A stretch of 64,000 bases of DNA. It comes from Pasteurellaceae bacterium LFhippo2. Its GTDB lineage: Bacteria; Pseudomonadota; Gammaproteobacteria; Enterobacterales; Pasteurellaceae. Positions 27,625 to 38,113 of the stretch are shown one piece after another; within the stretch, counting starts at the first letter, position 1, and every line of letters begins with the position of its first letter. Position numbers and translations under genes: made by a program. The stretch is from positions 1 through 64,000 of the forward strand of contig LEKJ01000022.1 in NCBI GenBank assembly GCA_029852775.1, given 5' to 3'. The notes under the pieces were generated by a model. It worked only from the letters and a program-made list of their open reading frames with translations, was not told the origin of the DNA and searched no databases.

Positions 27625-27699
27625 TGGGGTATCGCCAAGCGGTAAGGCACCGGGTTTTGATCTCGGCATCCCTAGGTTCGAATCCTAGTACCCCAGCCA
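27625..27699 (+). tRNA. tRNA-Gln(TTG), first copy
   Basis: 75 bases with encoded CCA. The anticodon loop TTTTGAT gives TTG, and the acceptor TGGGGTA pairs with TACCCCA in the usual Gln pattern with a weak first pair. Its sequence is identical to the copy at 27749. Confidence 0.95.
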
Positions 27700-27721
27700 T
27701 TTTATTTAGCATATCAAATAG

Positions 27722-27748
27722 AACTAACTTAGGTTAGTTTTTTTCTTT
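27722..27748 (+). terminator. Terminator-like hairpin between the tRNA-Gln copies
   Basis: AACTAAC-TTAG-GTTAGTT followed by seven T lies between the two Gln tRNAs. It could release most transcripts before the second copy. Confidence 0.65.
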
Positions 27749-27823
27749 TGGGGTATCGCCAAGCGGTAAGGCACCGGGTTTTGATCTCGGCATCCCTAGG
27801 TTCGAATCCTAGTACCCCAGCCA
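27749..27823 (+). tRNA. tRNA-Gln(TTG), second copy
   Basis: Base-for-base duplicate of the tRNA at 27625-27699, located downstream of a terminator-like hairpin. It reflects a recent tandem duplication or gene conversion. Confidence 0.95.
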
Positions 27824-27954
27824 TCTTATCTCATCGTTTAATTTCTATCTTAAATCAATAAAGCCTTTATTAATTAAATTAATTCCGATTATTTGCTTTT
27901 TATCTTTAACAAAATTCTTTAAAATCACCCCTTAATTTATTAAGGAGTATTTCA

Positions 27955-29900
<1,946 letters not shown>

Positions 29901-29921
29901 GCGCTAACTACTTCTAAAACA

Positions 29922-29960
29922 AATCCCCGAATAATATTGAATTATTCGGGGATTCTTTTT
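29922..29960. terminator. Bidirectional terminator between pgi and deoD
   Basis: AATCCCCGAATAAT-ATTGA-ATTATTCGGGGATT, a 14-bp stem, then CTTTTT rightward. The leftward strand reads GTTTT after the stem. It separates convergent genes. Confidence 0.88.
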
Positions 29961-30000
29961 GCAAATTTTTTGCTAAATCAGACCGGTTGTACCTGCTGTA

Positions 30001-30717
30001 TTAAGCTTGATCACCGATTAATACTGATTCTAATGCAATTTCGATCATCTCATTTAGCGTTAATTGACGCTCTGCAGCATCGATTTGCGCGCCAGTACGG
30101 ATATGGTCTGAAACAGTACAGATTGTTAATGCTTTCGCACCAAATTCTGCTGCTACGCCGTAGATACCTGCGGCTTCCATTTCAACACCTAAAATGCCGT
30201 ATTTTTCCATTACATCAAACATTTGGAAGTCTGGAGTATAGAATAAATCTGCAGAGAAGATGTTACCAACACGCACGTTTACGCCTTTCGCTTTTGCTGC
30301 TTGAACTGCTGCTAAAGTTAGGTCGAAATCAGCGATTGCAGCGAAGTCGTTATCTTTAAAGCGAATACGGTTAACTTTAGAGTCTGTACACGCACCTGTT
30401 GCGATAATTACATCACGTACATTTACATCTTCACGTACCGCACCACAAGTACCGATACGGATGATTTTTTTCACGCCGTATTCAGTGATTAACTCTTTTG
30501 CATAGATTGAGCAAGAAGGGATACCCATACCGTGACCCATAACAGAGATTTTACGGCCTTTATAAGTACCGGTGTAACCAAACATATTACGCACGTCTGT
30601 TACTAATTGTGGGTTCTCTAAGAAAGTTTCTGCAATGTATTTTGCGCGAAGTGGATCGCCTGGCATTAAAACTACATCTGCAAATGCACCTGCTGGAGCG
30701 TTAATATGTGGAGTCAT
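30001..30717 (-). CDS. deoD: Purine nucleoside phosphorylase DeoD
   Basis: 238 residues. Splits purine (deoxy)nucleosides with phosphate to base and (deoxy)ribose-1-phosphate. The trimeric/hexameric PNP family blocks are [20 protein letters not shown] at the N-terminus, [22 protein letters not shown], and [19 protein letters not shown]. The catalytic Asp lies in the TVSDHI block. It is last in the transporter-deoC-deoD operon, 29 bases after deoC. Confidence 0.96.
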   Translation of the reverse strand: MTPHINAPAGAFADVVLMPGDPLRAKYIAETFLENPQLVTDVRNMFGYTGTYKGRKISVMGHGMGIPSCSIYAKELITEYGVKKIIRIGTCGAVREDVNVRDVIIATGACTDSKVNRIRFKDNDFAAIADFDLTLAAVQAAKAKGVNVRVGNIFSADLFYTPDFQMFDVMEKYGILGVEMEAAGIYGVAAEFGAKALTICTVSDHIRTGAQIDAAERQLTLNEMIEIALESVLIGDQA

Positions 30718-30746
30718 TTTGTTGTCCTCGTTAATGTATAAAAAAT

Positions 30747-31526
30747 CTAGTAACCAGAGGTTGCTAGGTCTGCTTGTTGATTATTTAATGTTGCTAACAA
30801 GTTTGCAAGTAAACTTGAAGCACCGAAACGGAAATGATTGTAGTCAACCCAATCTGTTCCTAAAATTTCACTTGCTAGTTGGAGATATTGTTGCGCTTCT
30901 TCAGCCGTTTTTACACCGCCTGCCGCTTTAAATCCGACTTTATCTGCAACTTTTAGATCTCGAATTGTTTCAAGCATTATTTTAGCAGATTCTAAAGTGG
31001 CATTCACTGCTACTTTACCTGTTGATGTTTTAATAAAATCTGCCCCTGCTTTAATTGAGATTTCACTCGCTTGGCGAATTAGCTCAGCGGTTTTTAGCTC
31101 ACCAGTTTCAATAATTACTTTTAAAAGAACATTATGAGTAGCGCAAATTTGTTTGCATTGTTGCACTAAGTCAAAGCCAATTTGCTCGTTACCTGCAATT
31201 AATGCTCTATATGGAAATACGACATCAACTTCATCAGCACCGTAAGCAATCGCTGCTTTAGTTTCTGTCACCGCAATTTCAATATCATCATTACCGTGAG
31301 GGAAATTAGTTACGGTTGCAATTTTTACGTGCTCAATAGCTAAAGATTTTAGAGTTTTACGCGCAATAGGAATAAAGCGAGGGTAGATACAAATTGCGGC
31401 CGGTGTACCAAATTCAGTTTTTGCTTGTTGGCAAAGCGTAATGACTTTTTCATCTGTATCATTGTCATTGAGAGTGGTTAAATCCATTAGTGACAATGCT
31501 TGTTGAGCTGTTTGTTTCAGATTCAT
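30747..31526 (-). CDS. deoC: Deoxyribose-phosphate aldolase DeoC
   Basis: 259 residues of the E. coli-type class I aldolase. Cleaves 2-deoxyribose-5-phosphate to acetaldehyde and glyceraldehyde-3-phosphate. The Schiff-base Lys lies in [11 protein letters not shown] and the second active-site Lys in [11 protein letters not shown]. The start [20 protein letters not shown] matches the E. coli type. A strong AGGAGA box precedes the ATG. A long hairpin separates it from the upstream transporter. Confidence 0.96.
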   Translation of the reverse strand: MNLKQTAQQALSLMDLTTLNDNDTDEKVITLCQQAKTEFGTPAAICIYPRFIPIARKTLKSLAIEHVKIATVTNFPHGNDDIEIAVTETKAAIAYGADEVDVVFPYRALIAGNEQIGFDLVQQCKQICATHNVLLKVIIETGELKTAELIRQASEISIKAGADFIKTSTGKVAVNATLESAKIMLETIRDLKVADKVGFKAAGGVKTAEEAQQYLQLASEILGTDWVDYNHFRFGASSLLANLLATLNNQQADLATSGY

Positions 31527-31582
31527 ATCTTCTCCTTCGAAGTTGCTAAAGAATACGCAATCGTTTAATTAGGCTATAAATG

Positions 31583-31610
31583 ACAACACCACAGTTTCCT
31601 GTGGTGTTGT
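31583..31610 (-). terminator. Stable hairpin between the nucleoside transporter and deoC
   Basis: ACAACACCACAG-TTTC-CTGTGGTGTTGT, a 12-bp perfect stem with no strong T run on the transcribed strand. It may trim or stabilise mRNA so that transporter and enzymes are made at different levels, rather than stop transcription. Confidence 0.55.
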
Positions 31611-31627
31611 ATGCTTAATTTTCTATA

Positions 31628-32893
31628 TTATAGAACCGCGCCGCCAAGGCCGATAAATAAGCCTGCAATCGCTGCACTCATTAAGTTAGAAAGTGATCCA
31701 GCAAGAACCGCTTTTAGACCTAATCTTGCAACATCAGAACGACGGTTTGGTGCCATACCACCGATACCACCGATTAATACTGCGATTGAGCTGAAGTTTG
31801 CGAAACCACATAATGCGAAAGTAATGATTGCGACTGTTTTTGCATCTAATTGAACTGCACTTTCAGGTTTTAAGTAGTTTAGGAAATCAACATAAGCTAC
31901 AAATTCGTTTACCACTAATTTTTGACCAATTAGAGAACCTGCAACGTGAGATTGTTCCCAAGGCACACCTATTAACCAAGCTAATGGTTGGAATACATAG
32001 CCTAATAATGATTGGATTGTTACGCCTTCAAAGCCAACTAAGCCTGCGCCCCAACCAATAATACCGTTTAACATAGCGATTAACGCGATGAATGTTAATA
32101 ACATAGCACCCACGTTCATAGCTAATTGCATACCAGAGAATGTACCGATAGCTGCAGCTTCGATTACATTTGATGGCTTTTCTTCTTGATCTTCTTCTGC
32201 TAATTCATCTTTGAATGATTCATCTTGTGGGAAAAGGATTTTTGCGAATAATAAACCACCTGGTGCAGCCATAAATGAAGCTGCAATTAAGTATGGAAGT
32301 GGGATACCCATACTTGCATAGCTGATCATTACCGCACCCGCAACAGAAGCAACACCACCACTCATCACTGCAAATAATTCTGAATTTGTCATTGATTTAA
32401 TAAATGGTTTAATTAATAAAGGTGCTTCTGTTTGACCAACGAAGATGTTTGCAGCTGCAGACATTGATTCTGGTTTTGATGTTCCTAATACTTTTTGTAA
32501 TGCGCCACCAAGAATCTTGATAACGATTTGCATAATGCCTAAATAGTAGAGAACAGAGATAAGAGCAGAGAAGAATACGATAGGTGGAAGTACACGGAAT
32601 GCGAAGATGAAACCTTCACCGCCAAATACCTCAAACACTTTATTGCTTACTAAGCCTGCAAATAAGAAACTCATACCGGCATTTGAGTAATCCATCACTG
32701 CACTAACGCCTTTTGAGGCTGCAAGTAGTGCATCACGGCCAGCTGGAACATAAAGAACTAATGCACCAATACCGATTTGAATAGCTAATGCGCCAAATAC
32801 TGTACGCAGACTGATTGCCTTTTTATTACTTGAGAATAGGAAAGCTATTGCAAGAAGAACAACTATACCTAATAGGCTATTTAGAATATCCAT
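31628..32893 (-). CDS. NupC-family concentrative nucleoside transporter
   Basis: 421 residues of the CNT family, moving nucleosides with H+ or Na+. The core shows NIFVGQTEAPLLIKPF, then the MTNSELFAVMSGGVASVAGAVM block, and FVAYVDFLNYLK with FALCGFANFSSIAVLIGGIG near the C-terminus. These are substrate- and ion-site segments of CNTs. GAGG 6 bases before 32893 picks that ATG over one four codons earlier. Its position ahead of deoC-deoD makes a salvage operon. It is closest in type to E. coli NupC/NupX; which one is not decided. Confidence 0.9.
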   Translation of the reverse strand: MDILNSLLGIVVLLAIAFLFSSNKKAISLRTVFGALAIQIGIGALVLYVPAGRDALLAASKGVSAVMDYSNAGMSFLFAGLVSNKVFEVFGGEGFIFAFRVLPPIVFFSALISVLYYLGIMQIVIKILGGALQKVLGTSKPESMSAAANIFVGQTEAPLLIKPFIKSMTNSELFAVMSGGVASVAGAVMISYASMGIPLPYLIAASFMAAPGGLLFAKILFPQDESFKDELAEEDQEEKPSNVIEAAAIGTFSGMQLAMNVGAMLLTFIALIAMLNGIIGWGAGLVGFEGVTIQSLLGYVFQPLAWLIGVPWEQSHVAGSLIGQKLVVNEFVAYVDFLNYLKPESAVQLDAKTVAIITFALCGFANFSSIAVLIGGIGGMAPNRRSDVARLGLKAVLAGSLSNLMSAAIAGLFIGLGGAVL

Positions 32894-33100
32894 TGAGAAC
32901 CTCAATTAAATGATTGAATTTTAATACAACGACGTTTAATTTTTATTAAAAATTAACGGCTCAAAAAGCGGTGTAACTATACCTATTTTTTTTGTCAAAA
33001 TCTTCAGTTTTTTACAAGTAAACGATTTCTTAAATATTTTAAATGAAAAAATTTGATCTACTTCTCACTTTTTTACTGAATTGATTGATTTGATCCGCAT

Positions 33101-33136
33101 AGAAGATTATTCTTGGAGTTAATCTTCTTTTTTTAT
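33101..33136 (+). promoter_or_regulatory. Terminator-like hairpin in the nanE leader
   Basis: AGAAGATTA pairs with TAATCTTCT around a 10-base loop, followed by seven T, and lies just 9 bases before the GGAG box of nanE. The upstream gene is divergent, so this hairpin is not needed to end it. Attenuation of nanEK is possible. Confidence 0.5.
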
Positions 33137-33154
33137 AAGTGTGATGGAGTTTGT

Positions 33155-33850
33155 ATGTCAAGATTAACCAAAGAACAAATTTTAGCTCAATTAAAAAACG
33201 GTTTGATTGCGTCTTGCCAACCCGTTGATGATGGCCCTATGGATTCACCACAAATTGTTGCAGCTATGGCGGCAGCATCTGTTGCTGGTGGCGCTGCTGG
33301 TTTACGTATTGAAGGAATTGAAAATTTAAAAGCAGCTCGTGCTGTTGTTGATGTGCCTATTGTTGGTATTGTTAAACGTGATCTTCCTGATAGCCCTGTT
33401 CGTATTACCCCTTTCCTACAAGATATTGATGATCTTTATAACGCTGGTGCTGACATTATTGCTTTTGATGGTACAGATCGCGTTCGTCCAACAACTATTG
33501 AAGCTTGTGCAAAACGTATTCAAGAGTTAGGTGCGATGTCTATGGCTGATTGCTCAAACTTTGCCGAAGGTATGTATTGCCAAGAGCTAGGTGTGGACTT
33601 AATTGGTAGCACAATGTCTGGCTATACTGGTGGTGAAACACCAAAAGAGCCTGATGTTCAATTAGTCCGTGATTTTGTTGCAAATGGTTGCCGTGTGATG
33701 GCGGAAGGTCGTTACAACACCCCTGAACTTGCCGCATTAGCAATTGAAAATGGCGCTTATGCTGTAACAGTAGGTTCTGCATTAACGCGTTTAGAACATA
33801 TCGTTAGTTGGTTTGTTGAGGCTATCGAAAATCGCAAAACAGGAGCATAA
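33155..33850 (+). CDS. nanE: N-acetylmannosamine-6-phosphate 2-epimerase
   Basis: 231 residues, a TIM-barrel epimerase converting ManNAc-6-P to GlcNAc-6-P in sialic acid use. Blocks seen are [17 protein letters not shown] near residue 12, [33 protein letters not shown], and [11 protein letters not shown]. The ATG at 33155 has GGAG upstream; the frame opened at 33113 lies within the hairpin and is rejected. nanK follows after one base. Confidence 0.95.
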   Translation: MSRLTKEQILAQLKNGLIASCQPVDDGPMDSPQIVAAMAAASVAGGAAGLRIEGIENLKAARAVVDVPIVGIVKRDLPDSPVRITPFLQDIDDLYNAGADIIAFDGTDRVRPTTIEACAKRIQELGAMSMADCSNFAEGMYCQELGVDLIGSTMSGYTGGETPKEPDVQLVRDFVANGCRVMAEGRYNTPELAALAIENGAYAVTVGSALTRLEHIVSWFVEAIENRKTGA

Positions 33851-33851
33851 A

Positions 33852-34730
33852 ATGACCGCTTGTTTAGCTATTGATGTGGGCGGAACAAAAATTGCGGCAG
33901 CACTTGTGACTTTAAATGGAAAAGAGGTGCAAGTTGAGAAACGCACGCAAATTCATACCCCACAAAATCCAAGTGCTGAAGCATTAGATTCAGCGCTTAC
34001 GGAAGTGATGCAGAAGTTTGCAGGACAATTCGATAAAGTGTCTGTTGCATCAACTGGTATTATTCAAAACGGTATTCTTACTGCATTGAATCCAAAAAAT
34101 CTTGGCAATTTGGCTTTTTTCCCATTAGAAGAAAGTGTGAAAAAGCATACAGATAAGCCAGTGATTTTGCTAAACGACGCTCAAGCAGCAGGCTGTGCAG
34201 AATATCTGCGTAATGATGATGTCGATAACTTTGCCTTTATCACCGTTTCAACCGGTGTTGGTGGCGGTATTATCCTAAATCGCAAGCTATTTACTGGTAC
34301 AAATGGTGTTGCAGGCCACATCGGACATAGTCTTGCAGATCCAAATGGCGAGGTATGTGGCTGTGGCCGAGTTGGTTGTGTAGAAGCTGTTGCGGCAGGC
34401 CGTGCCATAGCGCGTGATGCGGCGAAATGGGAAAATCCATGCGATCCGCCTGAAGTATTTAACCGCTTCCGTGCGGGCGATAAACAAGCGGCGGAATTAG
34501 TCGATAAATCTGCAAAAGCGATTGCTCATTTGATTGCAGATCTAGCAATTAACCTTGATATTCAACGAGTTGCCGTTGGCGGAAGTGTTGGTTTAGCGGA
34601 AGGTTATCTAGATCGTGTGAAACATTTCTTAGCTGAGATGCCGAAGATTTACAGTCCTGAAGTCGTCAATGCTTACTATGCTCAAGATGCAGGCCTAATT
34701 GGTGCTGCTTGGTGGGCGGAGCAGAATTAA
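33852..34730 (+). CDS. nanK: N-acetylmannosamine kinase (ROK family)
   Basis: 292 residues. Phosphorylates ManNAc to feed NanE. The ROK fold shows AIDVGGTKIAAALV at residue 6, ASTGIIQNG, STGVGGGIILN, and the zinc motif HIGHSLADPNGEVCGCGRVGCVEAVAAGRAI, with His and three Cys. The start codon is immediately followed by the DNA uptake word ACCGCTTGT, so codons 2-4 encode part of an uptake signal. It lies 1 base after nanE with the AGGAG box inside the nanE end. Confidence 0.94.
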   Translation: MTACLAIDVGGTKIAAALVTLNGKEVQVEKRTQIHTPQNPSAEALDSALTEVMQKFAGQFDKVSVASTGIIQNGILTALNPKNLGNLAFFPLEESVKKHTDKPVILLNDAQAAGCAEYLRNDDVDNFAFITVSTGVGGGIILNRKLFTGTNGVAGHIGHSLADPNGEVCGCGRVGCVEAVAAGRAIARDAAKWENPCDPPEVFNRFRAGDKQAAELVDKSAKAIAHLIADLAINLDIQRVAVGGSVGLAEGYLDRVKHFLAEMPKIYSPEVVNAYYAQDAGLIGAAWWAEQN

Positions 34731-34854
34731 TCTCTTCCTTTTCAATTTTTATCCCCTTAAATAATGTCTTGTTTAAGGGGATAAATCTTTACAATTCCTA
34801 TCTATTTGATTTCCTTTCGATAAAAAAATCACACAAAATCCCTTTTTGCTTTCT

Positions 34855-34868
34855 TTGATTTTTATCAA
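34855..34868 (+). promoter_or_regulatory. FNR site of the nrdG-nrdD promoter
   Basis: TTGATTTTTATCAA is a perfect TTGAT-N4-ATCAA FNR site. A -10-like TAAACT lies at 34891-34896, which puts the site centre about 41 bases before a start near 34903. That is the spacing of class II FNR-activated promoters and fits an anaerobic reductase. Confidence 0.85.
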
Positions 34869-34894
34869 GTTGCTTCATCTTAAAAATGCCTAAA

Positions 34895-34910
34895 CTACTA
34901 CATATTGTGT
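34895..34910 (+). promoter_or_regulatory. NrdR-like box 1
   Basis: CTACTACATATTGTGT matches the NrdR consensus ACACWATATATWGTGT at 13 of 16 places. It overlaps the predicted -10 end and start point, a position suited to repression. Confidence 0.7.
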
Positions 34911-34926
34911 TTAATATTATGTCAAA

Positions 34927-34942
34927 CCACAAGATGTTGTGG
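34927..34942 (+). promoter_or_regulatory. NrdR-like box 2
   Basis: CCACAAGATGTTGTGG matches the NrdR consensus at 12 of 16 places. Its start is 32 bases after that of box 1, leaving a 16-base gap, the paired spacing known for NrdR boxes in E. coli nrd promoters. It is the centre of a longer perfect inverted repeat (34923-34946). Confidence 0.7.
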
Positions 34943-34974
34943 TTTGATGTTTTTTTAGGAGTTGTTATAAAGCG

Positions 34975-35451
34975 ATGAATTCATTGCGTTTTATCTCGGA
35001 AGAGATCGTTTGGCAGGAAGTTCCCAATGAAACATCTCTTGCTTTTCTTATTTCTGGCTGCCCGCTTGGCTGTAAGGGTTGCCATAGTGCAGATAGCTGG
35101 AAACAGAGTAATGGCACAAAACTTTGCCCGATCTATCTTGCCAATCGCATTGCGCTATATAAGGGGCTAATTAGTTGCGTGCTATTTATGGGGGGCGAAT
35201 GGCAAGAGCAGAATCTGCTTGCAATGCTGAAATTAGTCAAAGAACAAGGGCTAAAAACTTGTCTTTATACAGGGCTGGAACTCGATCAAGTCTCGGACTC
35301 TTTGCTAAATGAATTGGATTACATCAAAACAGGGCGCTGGATTGCGGAGCGTGGCGGGTTAAATAGCTTAACAACCAATCAACGTTTTATCGACTTAAAT
35401 ACTAAACAAATCTTAAATCATCTTTTTCAACAGGTATCAAATAATGATTAG
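34975..35451 (+). CDS. nrdG: Anaerobic ribonucleotide reductase activating protein
   Basis: 158 residues, a radical-SAM activase that makes the glycyl radical on NrdD. The iron-sulfur motif SGCPLGCKGCHSADSW has the CxxxCxxC spacing (near residues 29-36). GGEWQEQNLLAML and CLYTGLELDQV are further NrdG-like segments. It precedes nrdD and overlaps it by 8 bases, the reverse of the E. coli nrdD-nrdG order. AGGAG stands 13 bases before the ATG. Confidence 0.88.
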   Translation: MNSLRFISEEIVWQEVPNETSLAFLISGCPLGCKGCHSADSWKQSNGTKLCPIYLANRIALYKGLISCVLFMGGEWQEQNLLAMLKLVKEQGLKTCLYTGLELDQVSDSLLNELDYIKTGRWIAERGGLNSLTTNQRFIDLNTKQILNHLFQQVSNND

Positions 35452-37225
35452 ACTAAATGCAACACAACTTGATGGCAAAATTGCTTTTATGGATAGCTAT
35501 ATTAATGCGAAGAATGCGGCGGATGGTTCGAAAATGGATGCCAATGCCAATGTTTCCCAAAAGAACATCGCCACAATGGAAAATGAGTTGATGAAAGATT
35601 TCTTTGTGCAGATAAATCGTGCCAAAGTGAGTAATAAAATTGCGGAGATTTTTGGGCAAGAGCTTGCGAATGAATATCTGCGTCAAATTGAGAGCCACGA
35701 AATTTATGTTCACGATGAAACGAGCCTAAAACCTTATTGCACTTCAGTAACACTTTATCCCTTTCTGTTAGATGGCTTAACAAAACTGGGGGGAGAAGCT
35801 AAAGCACCACAACATCTAGCGTTTTTTTGTGGATCTTTTATCAATCTTGTTTTTGCGATTAGCTCACAATTCGCGGGCGCTGTTGCAACTGTTGAGTTTC
35901 TAATGTATTTCGACTATTTCGCCCGTAAAGATTATGGCGATAACTATCTTAAAACTCACTCTAAAGAGATTGAAAACCATCTACAGCAAGTGGTTTACAG
36001 TATTAATCAACCTGCGGCGGCTCGTGGCTATCAAAGCGTATTTTGGAATATCTCTATTTACGACAGTTACTATTTTAATGCGCTATTTAGTGAGTTTGTG
36101 TTTCCTGATCTTTCTAGCCCAAACTGGCAGACCACATCGGCATTACAAGATTTCTTTATGAACTGGTTTAATCAAGAGCGTAGCCGTGCCATTTTAACTT
36201 TCCCAGTGGTAACAGCGGCAATGCTAACGGAAAATGGCAAATGCAAAGATGATGAATTTGCAAATAAAATGGCCCAAGAGTTAGCGAATGGCAACTCTTT
36301 CTTTATTTATCAATCAGATAATCCAGATTCACTTGCTTCTTGCTGCCGTTTACGTAATGAATTGGCAGATAATACCTTCTCTTATTCACTAGGGGCTGGT
36401 GGTGTGGCAACGGGCTCAATTAATGTCATTACTTTAAATATGAACCGTTTAGAGCAAGATGGGCGAGATTTAACAACAGAAGTCGGCAAAATTCATCAAT
36501 ATCAATTTGCATATCGCAAATTAATGGAGGAGTATTTTGAAGCTGGACTGTTGCCAGTTTATAACGCCGGTTTTATTTCACTAGATAAGCAATTTTTAAC
36601 GGTTGGGATTAACGGAATGGCGGAAGCCGCAGAGTTTCGTGGTATCAAGGTTGGCTATAACCCAGAATATATCGCCTTTGTGCGCGAACGCCTATTTGCA
36701 ATTTATCACGCAAATCAGACCGCTAGTAAAGAGTTCGGTGTGCGTTTTAATACGGAATTTGTGCCAGCAGAAAATTTAGGTGTGAAGAATGCAAAATGGG
36801 ATAGAGAAGATGGCTATGTTGTACCAAGAGATTGCTATAACTCTTATTTCTATGTGGTTGAAGATGAGCAGACTAATAGCCTAGATAAATTCTTACTACA
36901 CGGCAGAGAGTTAGTGGAATTTTTAGATGGCGGTTCGGCATTGCATTTGAATTTAGAAGAAGCAATGAGTAAAACAGGTTACCGAAACTTGCTTGATATT
37001 GCAGCCAAAACAGGTTGTAACTATTTCTGTATCAACGTCAAAATTACGATTTGTAATAGCTGTTCACATATTGATAAACGCACGCTACCAAGATGTAGCT
37101 GTTGCGGCTCACAAGATATTGACTACGCAACTCGAGTTATCGGTTATTTAAAACGAGTGTCATCATTTAGCTCCGCACGCCAGAAAGAGCATAGTTTAAG
37201 ACATTATCATAGACAGGCTGCGTAA
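35444..37225 (+). CDS. nrdD: Compact anaerobic (class III) ribonucleotide reductase
   Basis: 593 residues; reduces ribonucleoside triphosphates without oxygen. Likely catalytic cysteines lie in VHDETSLKPYCTS and SLASCCRLRNE. The zinc site is CNSCSHIDKRTLPRCSCCGS. The glycyl radical site is the Gly of ATRVIGYL near residue 565, followed by a divergent tail. The ATP-cone that occupies the N-terminus of E. coli-type NrdD (over 700 residues) is absent, as the protein starts near the catalytic domain. Activity is probably not shut off by dATP through an ATP cone. Confidence 0.88.
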   Translation: MIRLNATQLDGKIAFMDSYINAKNAADGSKMDANANVSQKNIATMENELMKDFFVQINRAKVSNKIAEIFGQELANEYLRQIESHEIYVHDETSLKPYCTSVTLYPFLLDGLTKLGGEAKAPQHLAFFCGSFINLVFAISSQFAGAVATVEFLMYFDYFARKDYGDNYLKTHSKEIENHLQQVVYSINQPAAARGYQSVFWNISIYDSYYFNALFSEFVFPDLSSPNWQTTSALQDFFMNWFNQERSRAILTFPVVTAAMLTENGKCKDDEFANKMAQELANGNSFFIYQSDNPDSLASCCRLRNELADNTFSYSLGAGGVATGSINVITLNMNRLEQDGRDLTTEVGKIHQYQFAYRKLMEEYFEAGLLPVYNAGFISLDKQFLTVGINGMAEAAEFRGIKVGYNPEYIAFVRERLFAIYHANQTASKEFGVRFNTEFVPAENLGVKNAKWDREDGYVVPRDCYNSYFYVVEDEQTNSLDKFLLHGRELVEFLDGGSALHLNLEEAMSKTGYRNLLDIAAKTGCNYFCINVKITICNSCSHIDKRTLPRCSCCGSQDIDYATRVIGYLKRVSSFSSARQKEHSLRHYHRQAA

Positions 37226-37233
37226 ATGTAACC

Positions 37234-37290
37234 GTAGGGTGCGTGTAAACGCACCGCTAGGGTAAATGGTGCGTTTACCACGCACCCTAC
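37234..37290. repeat. Inverted-repeat element after nrdD, GTAGGGTGCG type
   Basis: 57 bp with 22-23-bp inverted arms, GTAGGGTGCGTG at the left and CACGCACCCTAC at the right, with one base missing in the left arm. It lies between convergent nrdD and the racemase gene. Confidence 0.75.
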
Positions 37291-37298
37291 ATAACCGT

Positions 37299-37988
37299 TT
37301 AAGATAGTACAAACTCCACTGCCATTTGCGAATGAAGCTCTGCGGTATCAAAGAAAGGCAAGGCTGAATCCGCTTGTTGCACTAATAATCCAATCTCTGT
37401 ACAACCTAAAATTACACCTTGTGCGCCTTGTTGTTGCAATTCTTCAATAGTTTTTAAATAGAACGCTTTCGATTGTGGCGTAAATTTACCTACACAAAGC
37501 TCTTCAAAAATAATACGGTGAATTTCTTGCTGAACTTCATCAGTAGGCACAATCGGGGTAATTCCACGTTCCATTAAACCATCTTTGTAGAAGTTATCCT
37601 GCATAGTAAAACGTGTACCAAGTAACGCTACTTTACTTAGGTTCTTCGCTTTAATTGCTTGAGCAGTTGCATCAAGGATATGTAAGAAAGGCACATTTAT
37701 GGCATCAATAATTGGTTGAGCCACTTTGTGCATAGTGTTGGTAGCAAGTAGTACACCATCAGCACCAATTTGTTCAAGCTGCCTACCCGCAGTTGCTAAG
37801 ATCTCACCAGCCTGTTGCCAATTCCCACTTTTTTGGCATTGTACAATTTCTTCAAATTCGACGCTGACCATCACAATCTTCGCACTGGTATTTCCGCCCA
37901 GTCGTTGATTAACTAATTGGTTTATCTGTTTGTAATAAGTTACTGTACTTTCAGGCGACATACCGCCAATAATGCCAAGGGTTTTCAT
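37299..37988 (-). CDS. Aspartate/glutamate racemase family protein, YgeA type
   Basis: 229 residues, PLP-independent racemase family. The first catalytic position has Thr rather than Cys (LATNTMH, Thr83), and the second is Cys in LGCTEIG (about residue 196). A Thr/Cys pair is the known atypical active site of E. coli YgeA, reported to favour L-aspartate and L-glutamate. GIIGGMSPESTVTYY at the N-terminus is the other family block. The gene lies alone, convergent to nrdD. The physiological substrate is not known. Confidence 0.85.
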   Translation of the reverse strand: MKTLGIIGGMSPESTVTYYKQINQLVNQRLGGNTSAKIVMVSVEFEEIVQCQKSGNWQQAGEILATAGRQLEQIGADGVLLATNTMHKVAQPIIDAINVPFLHILDATAQAIKAKNLSKVALLGTRFTMQDNFYKDGLMERGITPIVPTDEVQQEIHRIIFEELCVGKFTPQSKAFYLKTIEELQQQGAQGVILGCTEIGLLVQQADSALPFFDTAELHSQMAVEFVLS

Positions 37989-38006
37989 AGTCCTCTATCT
38001 CCTTTT

Positions 38007-38108
38007 ACCCCATACGAGCCGTATGGGGTTACTTAGCTGAGCGACTTTGTCGCTCGTAATTAGTCGCAAAGCGACTAAGTTAAGTAACCTAGCACGGCTC
38101 GTGCTAGG
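38007..38108. repeat. Four-stem palindromic array between ilvM and the racemase gene
   Basis: Four palindromes lie in a row: ACCCCATACG/CGTATGGGGT, GAGCGA/TCGCTC, TTAGTCGC/GCGACTAA and CCTAGCACG/CGTGCTAGG. GGTTACTTA at 38027 pairs with TAAGTAACC at 38081 to enclose the middle two. It fills the gap between the two genes and has no T-run terminator. Confidence 0.75.
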
Positions 38109-38113
38109 TGGTT

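Noticed and set aside
30635-30931. Open frames opposite deoD/deoC, pgi and ppiD
   Set aside because: They lie antisense to well-identified genes and show no ribosome sites or recognisable domains, so they are shadows.
34923-34946. Perfect 11-bp inverted repeat before nrdG read as a terminator
   Set aside because: The T run is offset, and the core matches the NrdR consensus with correct 32-base spacing to another match, so an operator is the better reading.
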